Shown in pieces: positions 1-7,682 of a stretch of 28,366 nt of DNA (position 1 is its first letter; each line of letters opens with the position of its first letter). The stretch spans positions 1-28,366 of the forward strand of contig CBDUQI010000058.1 of the NCBI GenBank assembly GCA_965369325.1, given 5' to 3'. The DNA is from CBDUQI01 sp965369325 (lineage in GTDB: Bacteria; Pseudomonadota; Gammaproteobacteria; Steroidobacterales; JBCBZW01). The notes beneath the pieces were generated by a model, which saw only the letters and a list, made by a program, of their open reading frames with translations, did not search any database and was not told where the DNA came from. Position numbers and translations under genes: made by a program.

Positions 1-675
1 CTGCGGCAACCCCGCCCCCAATGACGCGTCGAATCGAAACGCCACCTGCCCCCCTGCCAGCGCTCGGATGCGGTCGGTTTGTACACTCAGAAAGGCCTCA
101 GTACCAGGCGCTGTCAGTTCAGCGGCGGCGGCCAGTTCCATCGGTTCACCCGGGAAATCAACTTTCAAATCTCCGCCGCGCAACTCGAGGGGGATAGGAT
201 TGCCCGCTTCATCGCGCAGCACCGTATCGCCAAACTGCGGGCGCAATTCGAAGCGTTCGCCCACGGCAACATTGTTGCTCAGTTTTAAATAGATGACGGC
301 CAGTGGCCCATCGACTGCATTGATGCTGGCACTAGCGGAGCTGAAATTCAGCACCACCTCTTCGCCGTCCAACTGCGCCTGGAAAACGGCATCGGCAGCG
401 CTTGAAAATACTCGCGCCCCCAGCACCTGCTCGATAGGTGAGCCTCCAGCGGCACGTTGCGCCCTCAGGCCCACACACACCTGCCCCTGTCCGACCGGTC
501 GGGACGCATAGGTGCGAAGCACGACGGCTACCACGCCGCCCGGAAAACCGGTTGCGTCGTTCACCCGCAGGGTCAGTGCTTCCTGAGCCCAGGCGATGGG
601 GCCGGCACAACAGCAGACCGCCACGGCAAGGGAGGCGAAAATCAGAGGTCTAAGTTGTCGGTCGTAACTGGACAT
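1..675 (-). CDS. Secreted protein with cohesin-like domain, partial (3' end off window)
   Basis: An open frame runs from an ATG at 675 to the left edge without a stop, giving 225 visible codons. GGGG lies about 7 bases before the ATG. Residues 1 to about 31 form a Sec signal peptide: a short basic start, then a hydrophobic stretch ending in GPIAWA before QEAL. Residues 33 to about 165 resemble a cohesin-type beta-sandwich: an early GFPGG turn, a central VVLNFSSAS strand, the pattern DGPLAVIYLKL, and a closing DEAGNPIPLELRGG hairpin. A second module may begin after that (AELTAPGTEAFLSV). Cohesin-like folds outside cellulosomes are known in many bacterial surface proteins; here they imply an exported binding or surface-display role, not cellulose degradation. 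The gene lies 89 bases downstream of the anti-sigma gene and may share its transcript. The family call is by eye from fold-pattern residues; the existence of the gene is more certain than its domain name. Confidence 0.7.
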   Translation of the reverse strand, partial: MSSYDRQLRPLIFASLAVAVCCCAGPIAWAQEALTLRVNDATGFPGGVVAVVLRTYASRPVGQGQVCVGLRAQRAAGGSPIEQVLGARVFSSAADAVFQAQLDGEEVVLNFSSASASINAVDGPLAVIYLKLSNNVAVGERFELRPQFGDTVLRDEAGNPIPLELRGGDLKVDFPGEPMELAAAAELTAPGTEAFLSVQTDRIRALAGGQVAFRFDASLGAGLPQ

Positions 676-764
676 AACGCTACCCCGCAAGTCTATCCGT
701 ACCATCGGCTCGCCCCGCGCGTGCACTGGGCGGCGCCTCAATCTTCCCTCTCATGCATCTTATA

Positions 765-1496
765 CTAGGGCGTCTCGTCAATGCGAAAGATGATGCGCGA
801 GGAAGCGATGACAGCACCGTCCGCATCAAGCGCATCAACATGCAAATAATACCTGACGCGACTGCGCAATCCGCCTGCCCGCAGTTGCGACGTCTCCAGT
901 CTTGTACCAGATACAGCGGCGTCCCAGAGCACCGCGTGATCAACGCCAAACACCGCTACCGCGTAATCAGCAGCGCCAGGTACAGCATCCCACTTGAAGT
1001 GTGCAGGCCACTGCGACAGATCGCCCGACGGCTGAGGCGCCAGCAAGCTGGCGCTGCGCAGGGTACCGGACACCACCGGTGCTTCCGGCAACGGCGGCGG
1101 GCCGCCTTTCAGTTGTAGCAGAACAATGCTCACGGCGATCAAAGAAGCCGCCAACGCGCCCCACTCCCGAACCCGCCCGCGCGCACCCGGCGCTGGCTTC
1201 GCGGTTGGCGCTGTACCGCCGGCAACAATATCGTCGCTCATCAGTTGCAGGCGCTCAACAAGCATTTGAACGTCGGCCGTGGATGACCCAGCAACTTCAT
1301 CCGTCTCTGCGAAACCGGCCGCTAATGCCCGCTCGGCCGCGCAGGCCGGACACACCGCAACATGCGCGTTAAGTGCTGCCCGTTCGCCCGGCGGCAAATG
1401 CTCCACCTCAACAAACAGTTGCGGTGGCGGGCAGGCGTCCGTGCGACACGCCTGCTCCAACGCGGCACCAAAAGGCGCCAGATTATTATTCGTCAT
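765..1496 (-). CDS. Zinc-finger anti-sigma factor with one membrane segment
   Basis: A 243-residue protein that probably holds the adjacent ECF sigma factor at the membrane. Near the N-terminus it has the anti-sigma zinc motif HxxxCxxC (HVAVCPAC, H45, C49, C52). A single hydrophobic segment follows at about residues 112-129. The C-terminal part, from about residue 163, reads like one fibronectin-III-type beta domain (FKWDAVPGAADYAVAVF, then YYLHVDALDADG) and would face the periplasm. I chose the ATG at 1496 over a longer frame to 1580: it sits one base after the sigma stop codon, has AGGAAGG about 9 bases upstream, and the longer form would overlap the sigma gene by over 80 bases. Sigma and anti-sigma genes are therefore very likely co-transcribed and translationally coupled. 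The extracytoplasmic domain may sense or bind an envelope signal; that part is inference. Confidence 0.85.
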   Translation of the reverse strand: MTNNNLAPFGAALEQACRTDACPPPQLFVEVEHLPPGERAALNAHVAVCPACAAERALAAGFAETDEVAGSSTADVQMLVERLQLMSDDIVAGGTAPTAKPAPGARGRVREWGALAASLIAVSIVLLQLKGGPPPLPEAPVVSGTLRSASLLAPQPSGDLSQWPAHFKWDAVPGAADYAVAVFGVDHAVLWDAAVSGTRLETSQLRAGGLRSRVRYYLHVDALDADGAVIASSRIIFRIDETP

Positions 1497-1497
1497 A

Positions 1498-2094
1498 CTA
1501 TCGACCTTCCTGCCGTGCCAACCACGGGCCAAAGTACTTCCTGAGTTTTCGCATACCGCCAACCATATGCGCCTTGGCACCCGAACGATTCTCCAGACCC
1601 AACAACTTCGTAATCGCTGGCAGTGTCAGGCCGTCGACGTAGTGCAGATAAACAACACGGGCTTCCATCGGAGTGAGGTCCTGGCGCATTGCCTGGCCGA
1701 GACGCTCCAACACCTGTTCACGTGCTGCGCTTGTTTCCGGTGGCAGCTCTGCGGTGATGGCATCCAAAATTGCATCCGCCGGGCCCAGTTGTGCTTCACG
1801 GCGACGTTGAGTGGCCAGCCGATCCAGCGCCGTGCGCCGGGCGATTGAGTATAGCCAAGTAGAAAACCGACTTTCACCGCGGAACGATCCCAGCTTGGTG
1901 TGCACTTTAATCAGCACTTCCTGTGCCGTATCCGCGGCTTCCTCCGGATCGCGACATACGTGCAGACACCATCTGGCAATGCGTTGCTGATAGCGAGCGA
2001 GTAGCTCCTGCTCGCTCGCACCCGCCTGCGCACCAGCGGCCAGAATATGCTCGACCAGTTGCTCATCGCTGATGTCGGACATCTGCCTATTCAC
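1498..2094 (-). CDS. ECF-type sigma-70 family RNA polymerase sigma factor
   Basis: A protein of up to 198 residues with the two conserved ECF regions. Region 2 spans about residues 31-98 and contains DTAQEVLIKVHTKLGSF and FSTWLYSIARRTALDRL, the core-binding and -10 recognition helices. Region 4 spans about residues 126-188, with LTPMEARVVYLHYVDGLTL followed by a helix-turn-helix ending in MRKLRKYF, the -35 recognition part. There is no region 1.1 or 3, as expected of ECF sigmas. The start is ambiguous: GTG at 2094 has only a weak GGA nearby, while an ATG at 2082 has AGG too close to it. The downstream anti-sigma gene begins one base after the stop, so this is a regulator pair. Targets cannot be read from the window; autoregulation and control of the cohesin-like gene would be usual guesses. 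Confidence 0.92.
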   Translation of the reverse strand: MNRQMSDISDEQLVEHILAAGAQAGASEQELLARYQQRIARWCLHVCRDPEEAADTAQEVLIKVHTKLGSFRGESRFSTWLYSIARRTALDRLATQRRREAQLGPADAILDAITAELPPETSAAREQVLERLGQAMRQDLTPMEARVVYLHYVDGLTLPAITKLLGLENRSGAKAHMVGGMRKLRKYFGPWLARQEGR

Positions 2095-2156
2095 GTGATG
2101 GGATCCGGCCCGGGCGGTTCATGATCGACGCGGCGCATCGCATGCACTTTGGCGAA

Positions 2157-3602
2157 TCACTGCGCACCTCCCGGGAGAGTTGACAGGTAGCGCCCGATTT
2201 GCACGACATCCGGTTGGTCCGGCAGACATTGCAGATAACGCATCTGTGGCTTCTCTACCAGCGCCTCGCGAATATCCGCGGCGGTTTCACCCCGAATGTT
2301 CTCACCCACTCGACCGCCGCGCGCATCGTTGCCATGACAGCCGGCGCAGGTGGTAATGTAGCGTCGCTGCTGCTGCACTGGCCGTGAATTTAGAAATGCC
2401 GAGACTTCTGCAATTTGCGCGGCCGTGTAGACACCCTGTAGGAACTGCATCTCTGGTACGCCGCCGGGGAACACAAAATTGCCATTGATGGCACCGTCAA
2501 TCGAGCACACCCGCGCGCCGGTGTTGCGTCGGCCGGCGACCAGCGAGGGGTCTACGGCCGGCCCGTCCCACGGGTCACCATGACAGTTCTGACACACCGA
2601 GCGGTAGATGGCTTCGCCCTCACCCAGTGGATCGGTAATGGTCGCGCTGGTGGCAGCAATCGCCCTAAGGCCGTCGCTGTCGGTCACACGCAGTCTGACC
2701 GTGTACTCCCCAGCCGCCGTGAATACGTGGGTGGGTTGTGCCCCACTGGCGAAGCTGCCGTCGCCGAAAGACCAGATCCAGCCGACGATACTGCCATCCG
2801 GATCGAACGATGCACTGCCATCAAAACTCACCACGGCGCCAGCCTCACCGCCGTAGACCCCGCCGGCGTCCGCCACTGGCGGTATCGGCTGCATCGGCGG
2901 GACCACCGTCGCTGTGGTGCTGGCTGTGTCGCTGAGGGCATCAGAATCAGTCACGGTCACGCTGACGATGTATTCGCCTTCGCTCGCGTAAGCGTGGCTG
3001 ACCAGTTCACCGCTGGCACTGTTGCCGTCGCCAAAGTCCCAGTCCCAACTGATAATGATGCCATCCGGGTCGGATGAGGCACTGGCATCAAACTGGATTG
3101 GCGTACCCACCGTTGCCCCATACGGGCCACCACTGTTCGCCGTAGGCGCTAACGAGCCCGGCGGTGGATCCAGCGTAACACCGGCCGGTGGCGTGGCAGG
3201 CGAACTGCTGCCGGAGCGGGTCCACGCCAGATTCTCACACCCAGGGTTGGCGGACTCGCACCAGCCGGGCAGGGTATTGGCCGTGATCTCATCCAGATTC
3301 GTTGTGCTTTCCCCGTCAGCATCCTCCGCCTCTATATCGAAAAACGCCTGCGGCACGTTGCTGGCGCCGCCATTGGACAGCACGGCGAATCCGTATTGGT
3401 TCCACGGTTCGCCGCCCCCGGTATTGACGTGGCAGAGCTGGCACGGTGCTCCCGTTGCGGCAGTCAGATCATCCGGGAGCGTCGCCTGCGGGTAGGCGTC
3501 CATCCAGGCGTCCAAAATGCTCGGGAACGCCCATGCGGCATTCCCGCTCAGCAGACATCCGACAAGGGCCGGAAAAAGGAATCGGGTTAAAGACGTATGC
3601 AT
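2157..3602 (-). CDS. Secreted three-haem c-type cytochrome with two PKD domains
   Basis: A 481-residue exported protein. The ATG at 3602 gives a clean signal peptide (about residues 1-25, ending NAAWA before FPS) and has GGA about 11 bases upstream; a longer frame to 3680 adds a non-signal-like leader. Three haem-binding CXXCH motifs are visible: CQLCH at 54-58, CQNCH at 337-341 and CAGCH at 419-423. M385 (EMQFL) and M454 (PQMRYL) are possible distal haem ligands for the last two, class-I-like domains. Between the first and second haem sites lie two PKD beta domains at about 155-235 and 241-324, each with the signature WDWDFGDG or WIWSFGDG and a TVTDSD/RVTDSD strand. The first haem sits in a small domain of the CxxCH...NxYG type. 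The likely role is periplasmic or extracellular electron transfer with the PKD pair as spacer or binding module; the partner is unknown. Confidence 0.88.
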   Translation of the reverse strand: MHTSLTRFLFPALVGCLLSGNAAWAFPSILDAWMDAYPQATLPDDLTAATGAPCQLCHVNTGGGEPWNQYGFAVLSNGGASNVPQAFFDIEAEDADGESTTNLDEITANTLPGWCESANPGCENLAWTRSGSSSPATPPAGVTLDPPPGSLAPTANSGGPYGATVGTPIQFDASASSDPDGIIISWDWDFGDGNSASGELVSHAYASEGEYIVSVTVTDSDALSDTASTTATVVPPMQPIPPVADAGGVYGGEAGAVVSFDGSASFDPDGSIVGWIWSFGDGSFASGAQPTHVFTAAGEYTVRLRVTDSDGLRAIAATSATITDPLGEGEAIYRSVCQNCHGDPWDGPAVDPSLVAGRRNTGARVCSIDGAINGNFVFPGGVPEMQFLQGVYTAAQIAEVSAFLNSRPVQQQRRYITTCAGCHGNDARGGRVGENIRGETAADIREALVEKPQMRYLQCLPDQPDVVQIGRYLSTLPGGAQ

Positions 3603-3720
3603 GGTAGCTATCCAATTGTGTGGTTCCATAGTATTCGACGCTGCCTGTCGCAGAATGGAACACCCTGTTGGTAGCAGCATGTCACCAAAATGACCGATGA
3701 AATGCCAACCTCGCTCCCCG

Positions 3721-3734
3721 AGATTACATAATCT
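3721..3734. promoter_or_regulatory. Perfect 14-bp palindrome upstream of the cytochrome gene
   Basis: AGATTACATAATCT has six-base arms around a CA centre and lies just past the stop of the AlgE-like gene, 119 bases before the cytochrome start. Its AT-rich character stands out from the surrounding DNA. It could be an operator for a dimeric regulator. No T-tract follows on either strand, so it does not look like a terminator. Function is inference only. Confidence 0.3.
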
Positions 3735-3738
3735 GCGC

Positions 3739-5472
3739 CTAATAACGGTAGCGGAGCTGAAACTTGGTCAATGTCGCGCTGTCCCGATGCTCAAAGGCGC
3801 GACCCGGGCGGAACCAGGCAGCCACCACTTCGGCATCCCAGTTGCCCAGTCGCAACCCGAGCACCAGATCAAGCTCAGAGCCAAGGTCCGGGTACAGCCC
3901 GTTCGGATCGTCATCTATCTCTGTGTCGAACAACTCCTCGTAGGCCAGGTCCTGGCGGTAGCGATGCCAGATGAGATCCACTGAGCTCGCTTGCGACATC
4001 CGATAGCCCGCGCCCACCGTGATAACACGCAGATTACTCAGTTGCGGATCGAACAATTCACCGTAATAGCGAAACGAAGTGACGCCAGCGAACTTCCCGT
4101 TGTTGTCCTGTAAACCGGTCTGAATAAAGCTGCTATCCCGGCCATCCGTCACCTGCCCCTCGCCAGTGGCGAAACCAACCGTGATGTTCGCTCGCTCCCC
4201 GATCTTATACGTCAGCCCCAGATCGTAGCCCCAGGCACTGAACTGTCGCAGCTCCCGCTCGCCTTCCACCCGTGCCAGTTCAAACCAGCCTTCTGCCTGC
4301 GTGGCCCACTCGCCATTAGCGCGTATCCCTACGTGTGTGGTCCGCAAAGGCTCCAGTCCACCTCGCGCCCGACGCACGGCATAAGCACCGGCGTGGCGCC
4401 GGTCCGCCTCGTGTGCAATATAGGCAATCGTGGTACGCGTATCGCGATCTTCCTGGTCGCCCCCAAACAGCACCGTCGCATGGGCAACTTCGGCGCGAAA
4501 GTCCGCGTGCTGCCAGATCACGCGAACCCCATCCAGGTTCTCATCGTATAGCCATTCACGCTCGTCATCGAAGTCCTGCCGCCCCAGTTGCACATCGATG
4601 GGCGAGTCATGAATACCTCGCAGATACACATAAGCCTCGCCCAGCCGGGTGTCGCCTCGACTGAAACGACCATCCTCATCATCACGACGAAACAACTGAC
4701 TGTGCCTAGCCTCAATCAGCGAGGTGAGCTTGTGAGAAGGCGACAACACCAGGCGCGCCCGCACGGATAGTGTGTTGTCCAGGCGATCTTCCTGATCTTC
4801 GGCATCCAGATCAAAGTCTGACTCCTCGGTCGAACGCAGTTCCGATTGCATCGAAAGACGTCCCCATTGGCCCAACTGCGCACCATCGCCAAAGCGATCG
4901 TCATCGTCGGTCTCCCTGACAATCGGGCTGAGGCGAGGCTCACTGAGTGCGTATTGCGATAGTGGCCGTTGGTGCCGCAAGTTCACCTTGGAGTCCGCAT
5001 GCGCCCGCAAGCCCATCACATGCACAACAGTGCCGGCATCGTTGTGGCGAATGGCGTCGATACGCCCCATTATCCGCTCGCGACCGCCATTGCGCGGGCT
5101 CACCTCGCGGGCCGAGAAACGCCCAGGGCCGCGGAAGTAGCCAACCACTTTCACCTGCATCCCATCAATCTCGCTCGCGTCCACTTGCTCGAACTGCGTC
5201 TTTTTTGACACCTTGATACGTTGCCCGAGCAGTTCAAAATTTTGCTCATTCGCAGGCGCGCGCGCTGTACCCACCAGGTACTCGTGCTTTTCCGGTTCCA
5301 GCAGCTCGATTCGTTCGACACAAAATTCCTGCGCCCGCTGATCAAGTGCGCCGCGCAACTCTACCCAGTGCCCCACCTGCAATTGCAACATCGCATCTGT
5401 GGGTATCTCTGCGCCTTGTGCAACACTCAGGAGCAGCCAAAGACTCATCCCAAACAAGCCACCATTTTTCAT
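3739..5472 (-). CDS. AlgE-like outer-membrane beta-barrel (alginate-export family) with N-terminal OB-like domain
   Basis: A 577-residue outer-membrane protein. The ATG at 5472 overlaps the stop of the upstream kinase gene as ATGA, which argues for this start over one 36 bases upstream; it also gives a typical signal peptide (residues 1 to about 21, ending VAQGA). Residues 25 to about 155 are small beta-rich units (HWVELRGAL, IDGMQVKVVGYF) resembling DUF5666-type domains. From about residue 190 there are alternating amphipathic strands with features of the alginate-export family (PF13372-like): YVYLRG, QLGRQDFDDEREWLYDENL, VRVIWQHADF. It ends in a final strand FQLRYRY with a C-terminal aromatic residue, the usual outer-membrane assembly signal. 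Being last in the glycosyltransferase/ABC operon, it is a good candidate for the outer-membrane exit pore of the glycan made there. The actual substrate is unknown and need not be alginate. Confidence 0.82.
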   Translation of the reverse strand: MKNGGLFGMSLWLLLSVAQGAEIPTDAMLQLQVGHWVELRGALDQRAQEFCVERIELLEPEKHEYLVGTARAPANEQNFELLGQRIKVSKKTQFEQVDASEIDGMQVKVVGYFRGPGRFSAREVSPRNGGRERIMGRIDAIRHNDAGTVVHVMGLRAHADSKVNLRHQRPLSQYALSEPRLSPIVRETDDDDRFGDGAQLGQWGRLSMQSELRSTEESDFDLDAEDQEDRLDNTLSVRARLVLSPSHKLTSLIEARHSQLFRRDDEDGRFSRGDTRLGEAYVYLRGIHDSPIDVQLGRQDFDDEREWLYDENLDGVRVIWQHADFRAEVAHATVLFGGDQEDRDTRTTIAYIAHEADRRHAGAYAVRRARGGLEPLRTTHVGIRANGEWATQAEGWFELARVEGERELRQFSAWGYDLGLTYKIGERANITVGFATGEGQVTDGRDSSFIQTGLQDNNGKFAGVTSFRYYGELFDPQLSNLRVITVGAGYRMSQASSVDLIWHRYRQDLAYEELFDTEIDDDPNGLYPDLGSELDLVLGLRLGNWDAEVVAAWFRPGRAFEHRDSATLTKFQLRYRY

Positions 5473-6560
5473 GCTCGAAACCGTATTCTCTCGAGGTCCC
5501 TCAGACATCGTTCAGCTAGTGTCAGCAACGACGGCAGCACGCTGATCCAGCGAGGCCGTAACCGATAGATAAGATAAAGGCGCAGAAAAGTGGTGGCCTG
5601 GTAGAAGCGCAACCGTTCCCAGAAACCCACTTCGTGGTCGCGTCCCAGACCATCCAGAAACGCGCGCGCGCACTGGTTCGCGCTGTCATCGGTGGCCATC
5701 GCAACCCCCTGCAGGGCGCGGAGGGTCAGATGCACCAGCAGGTTCGCCGGGTCGAGCGCAACGTCCGCCCGCTGCAACAGATCAAAATCAAGCAACGTGA
5801 CGCCATCGCTTGATACCAGAAACTGACCGTCATGCAGGTCCCGGTGCGACCATCCTTCGTGCACGGCGGGCAAGCCGGGTGCAATCTCCCCCGCGCGTAC
5901 CCGCCCCACGTGCCAAGCTGGGGGCAGCTCACCGGCGACACTCCCGACCCGTTGCGCATGCCGGTCAAGTACCTGAAGTTCCTGAACGACACCGTGCATC
6001 GCATACTGCGAGCCTTCCGAGGAATCCTGGAATACTCGAATGCCCTCACCGATCAGCTCGAAGGTATCCAGTTCGGCGTGATCTACATTCAGTACTTGCC
6101 CAGGCACCTCGTTAAAGGCCAGACATTCAGCGCTGGCCAACACGTGCATCAACGGCGGTGTACAAAGCGTGGAATCACGCAGCAGGTGTTGCGCCAGATC
6201 ATGACGGCGCGCGGCCTCGCGCGACCTGCCCTTACGATAACCCTTAAGAACTCGGTGTTTGCCGGGCCCCTGGTCGCGACACACAATTCGGCGCGTGGGA
6301 CGATAGCTCAACACCTGAAGATCATGCCCAGGGGCTAGATCGCCCAGTTCTCGCAACAGGCAAACCGATGGATCCTCTGAGGGGACAACTTCGTTTAGCT
6401 GATGCTGAGCATAGGTGAACCAGCGACGATCCTCAGCATTGACGGTTTCTACCTGCATCACGCCCTTTGGGCGTACGTCCACGCGTGTTATCTCGCTGTC
6501 GTTCGTGCCCGGTGCGCAGACTGTTGGTAGCAGTGACATCGCGTGGGCAAACGCGTTCAT
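5469..6560 (-). CDS. APH-fold small-molecule phosphotransferase (kinase-like)
   Basis: A 363-residue protein of the aminoglycoside/choline phosphotransferase fold. The catalytic loop is visible as HRDLHDGQ (H239, D241, Q246), followed by the metal-binding LLDFD (D258, D260). An upstream YRPTRRIVCR strand and LKGY (K106) are the likely ATP-binding N-lobe. The ATG at 6560 is preferred: it lies two bases after the stop of the upstream glycosyltransferase and has GGGACC a few bases before. The frame extends to 6686, but that part overlaps the neighbour. The 3' end overlaps the AlgE-like gene by ATGA. Such proteins phosphorylate sugars, choline, ethanolamine or similar small molecules; placed among glycosyltransferases, this one may phosphorylate a sugar precursor or a carrier. 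It resembles the kinase at 8909-10234 in motif layout but is not a close copy. Antibiotic resistance is unlikely from context. Confidence 0.82.
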   Translation of the reverse strand: MNAFAHAMSLLPTVCAPGTNDSEITRVDVRPKGVMQVETVNAEDRRWFTYAQHQLNEVVPSEDPSVCLLRELGDLAPGHDLQVLSYRPTRRIVCRDQGPGKHRVLKGYRKGRSREAARRHDLAQHLLRDSTLCTPPLMHVLASAECLAFNEVPGQVLNVDHAELDTFELIGEGIRVFQDSSEGSQYAMHGVVQELQVLDRHAQRVGSVAGELPPAWHVGRVRAGEIAPGLPAVHEGWSHRDLHDGQFLVSSDGVTLLDFDLLQRADVALDPANLLVHLTLRALQGVAMATDDSANQCARAFLDGLGRDHEVGFWERLRFYQATTFLRLYLIYRLRPRWISVLPSLLTLAERCLRDLERIRFRA

Positions 6561-6561
6561 C

Positions 6562-7680
6562 TCAGGTCCCGGCCTGTGGCGCGAGGTTGCTTGGGGCTTG
6601 CCGTCCGATGCTAAGGGATGCTCCGGACAGGTGTTCGAGGATTCGCTTAGCAACCCGTTTCCACGTATGGCGCGCGGCATACTCACCAGCCGCGGCGCCC
6701 ATTGCTGATCTGGCCATCGGATTGAGGATGAGCCAGTCCAGCATCTGCTCCAGGTTGTCTTGCTCGTCAGTTGTGTAGATCAAACCGGTACGCATGTGTT
6801 GCACAGACGCCGGTAGGTCACCGAGGTCGGGCACCACGGGCACCACGGCGCACGCCATCGCCTCCATAAGCTTTAGCGGTGAAAAATAACAAGGCAAGGC
6901 CGGATCATAGGTGAGCGCGAGTGCGTCGAACCGTGCGACGTAGCGTGCTACCTCGGCCTGCGAACACCAGGGCACGTGGGTGTATTGACCATCTGCAAGT
7001 AGCTTCAATGCGTCAAGGTCGCCCTCGCCGACGACCAGCAGATGCACCGGGTGCTGCTGCGCCAGCGTACGGCACGCACGCACCAGGCGCTCAAACCCAT
7101 GCCACGGGCGCACACGCCCATGAAACCCCAGCACGAAGTCACCTCGTGCGATCCCCAGCCCTACCGGCGGGCTGTCGGCCGCGCAAAGGTTAAACCGCCG
7201 CTCGTCGATTGCGTTCGGCTCGACGATCACTTTATCGCTGTTGGCCCCGCGCAAAATGGTGTATCTGGCGACTGACGAGGAGACCGCGACCACCAGATCG
7301 GCGGTATTGAACAATGCGGCATCGGCGCACGCTTCGGTCGTCTCATCAATGGCACTGCGCCATTGGCGCTGCTCATGCGCCAGCGGTGCATTGGCCTCAA
7401 CCACCAGGGGGATACCGTGCGCGCGAGCGAATCGCGCCCCTGCCGCGCACCCGAGCGCGTAGCGTTCGTAGATAACCTCCAACGGTTTCGCCGCGTGGGC
7501 GATGGACAGCGCCCGTGTCAGCTCCCCTGCCTCGCGCGCATCAATAGGCACTACATCTTGGCCGAGCGCTGAGAACGCCTCGCGCATTGCAGTGAGGTGT
7601 ACCGCCGCGCCCTTCTTTCGATGTGGATCGATGCCCCTGTCCTGATTGATTGACGCAATTCGCCTGTACGTGCCGGACAT
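6562..7680 (-). CDS. Glycosyltransferase family 4 (GT-B fold)
   Basis: A 372-residue protein with a GT4-like two-domain layout. The N-terminal half begins with a strand and glycine-rich loop (RIASINQDRGIDPHRKKGAAVHL) and contains VIYERYALGCAAG. The C-terminal nucleotide-sugar domain shows GFHGRVRPWHGFERLV, HLLVVGEGD, and the donor-binding CYFSPLKLMEAMACAVVPV. The usual first glutamate of the EX7E motif is replaced, giving a SPLKLMEAMA form common in one GT4 branch. The start at 7680 has AGGGG about 8 bases upstream and lies two bases beyond the stop of the upstream GT4 gene, so the two are coupled. It is expected to be a cytoplasmic, retaining transferase that adds one sugar to the growing glycan; the sugar cannot be read from sequence. 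Confidence 0.88.
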   Translation of the reverse strand: MSGTYRRIASINQDRGIDPHRKKGAAVHLTAMREAFSALGQDVVPIDAREAGELTRALSIAHAAKPLEVIYERYALGCAAGARFARAHGIPLVVEANAPLAHEQRQWRSAIDETTEACADAALFNTADLVVAVSSSVARYTILRGANSDKVIVEPNAIDERRFNLCAADSPPVGLGIARGDFVLGFHGRVRPWHGFERLVRACRTLAQQHPVHLLVVGEGDLDALKLLADGQYTHVPWCSQAEVARYVARFDALALTYDPALPCYFSPLKLMEAMACAVVPVVPDLGDLPASVQHMRTGLIYTTDEQDNLEQMLDWLILNPMARSAMGAAAGEYAARHTWKRVAKRILEHLSGASLSIGRQAPSNLAPQAGT

Positions 7681-7682
7681 GC

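Noticed and set aside
332..610. Minus-strand 92-codon frame at the left edge
   Set aside because: It is a shifted reading of the cohesin-like gene, whose true frame is open to the window edge with a signal peptide.
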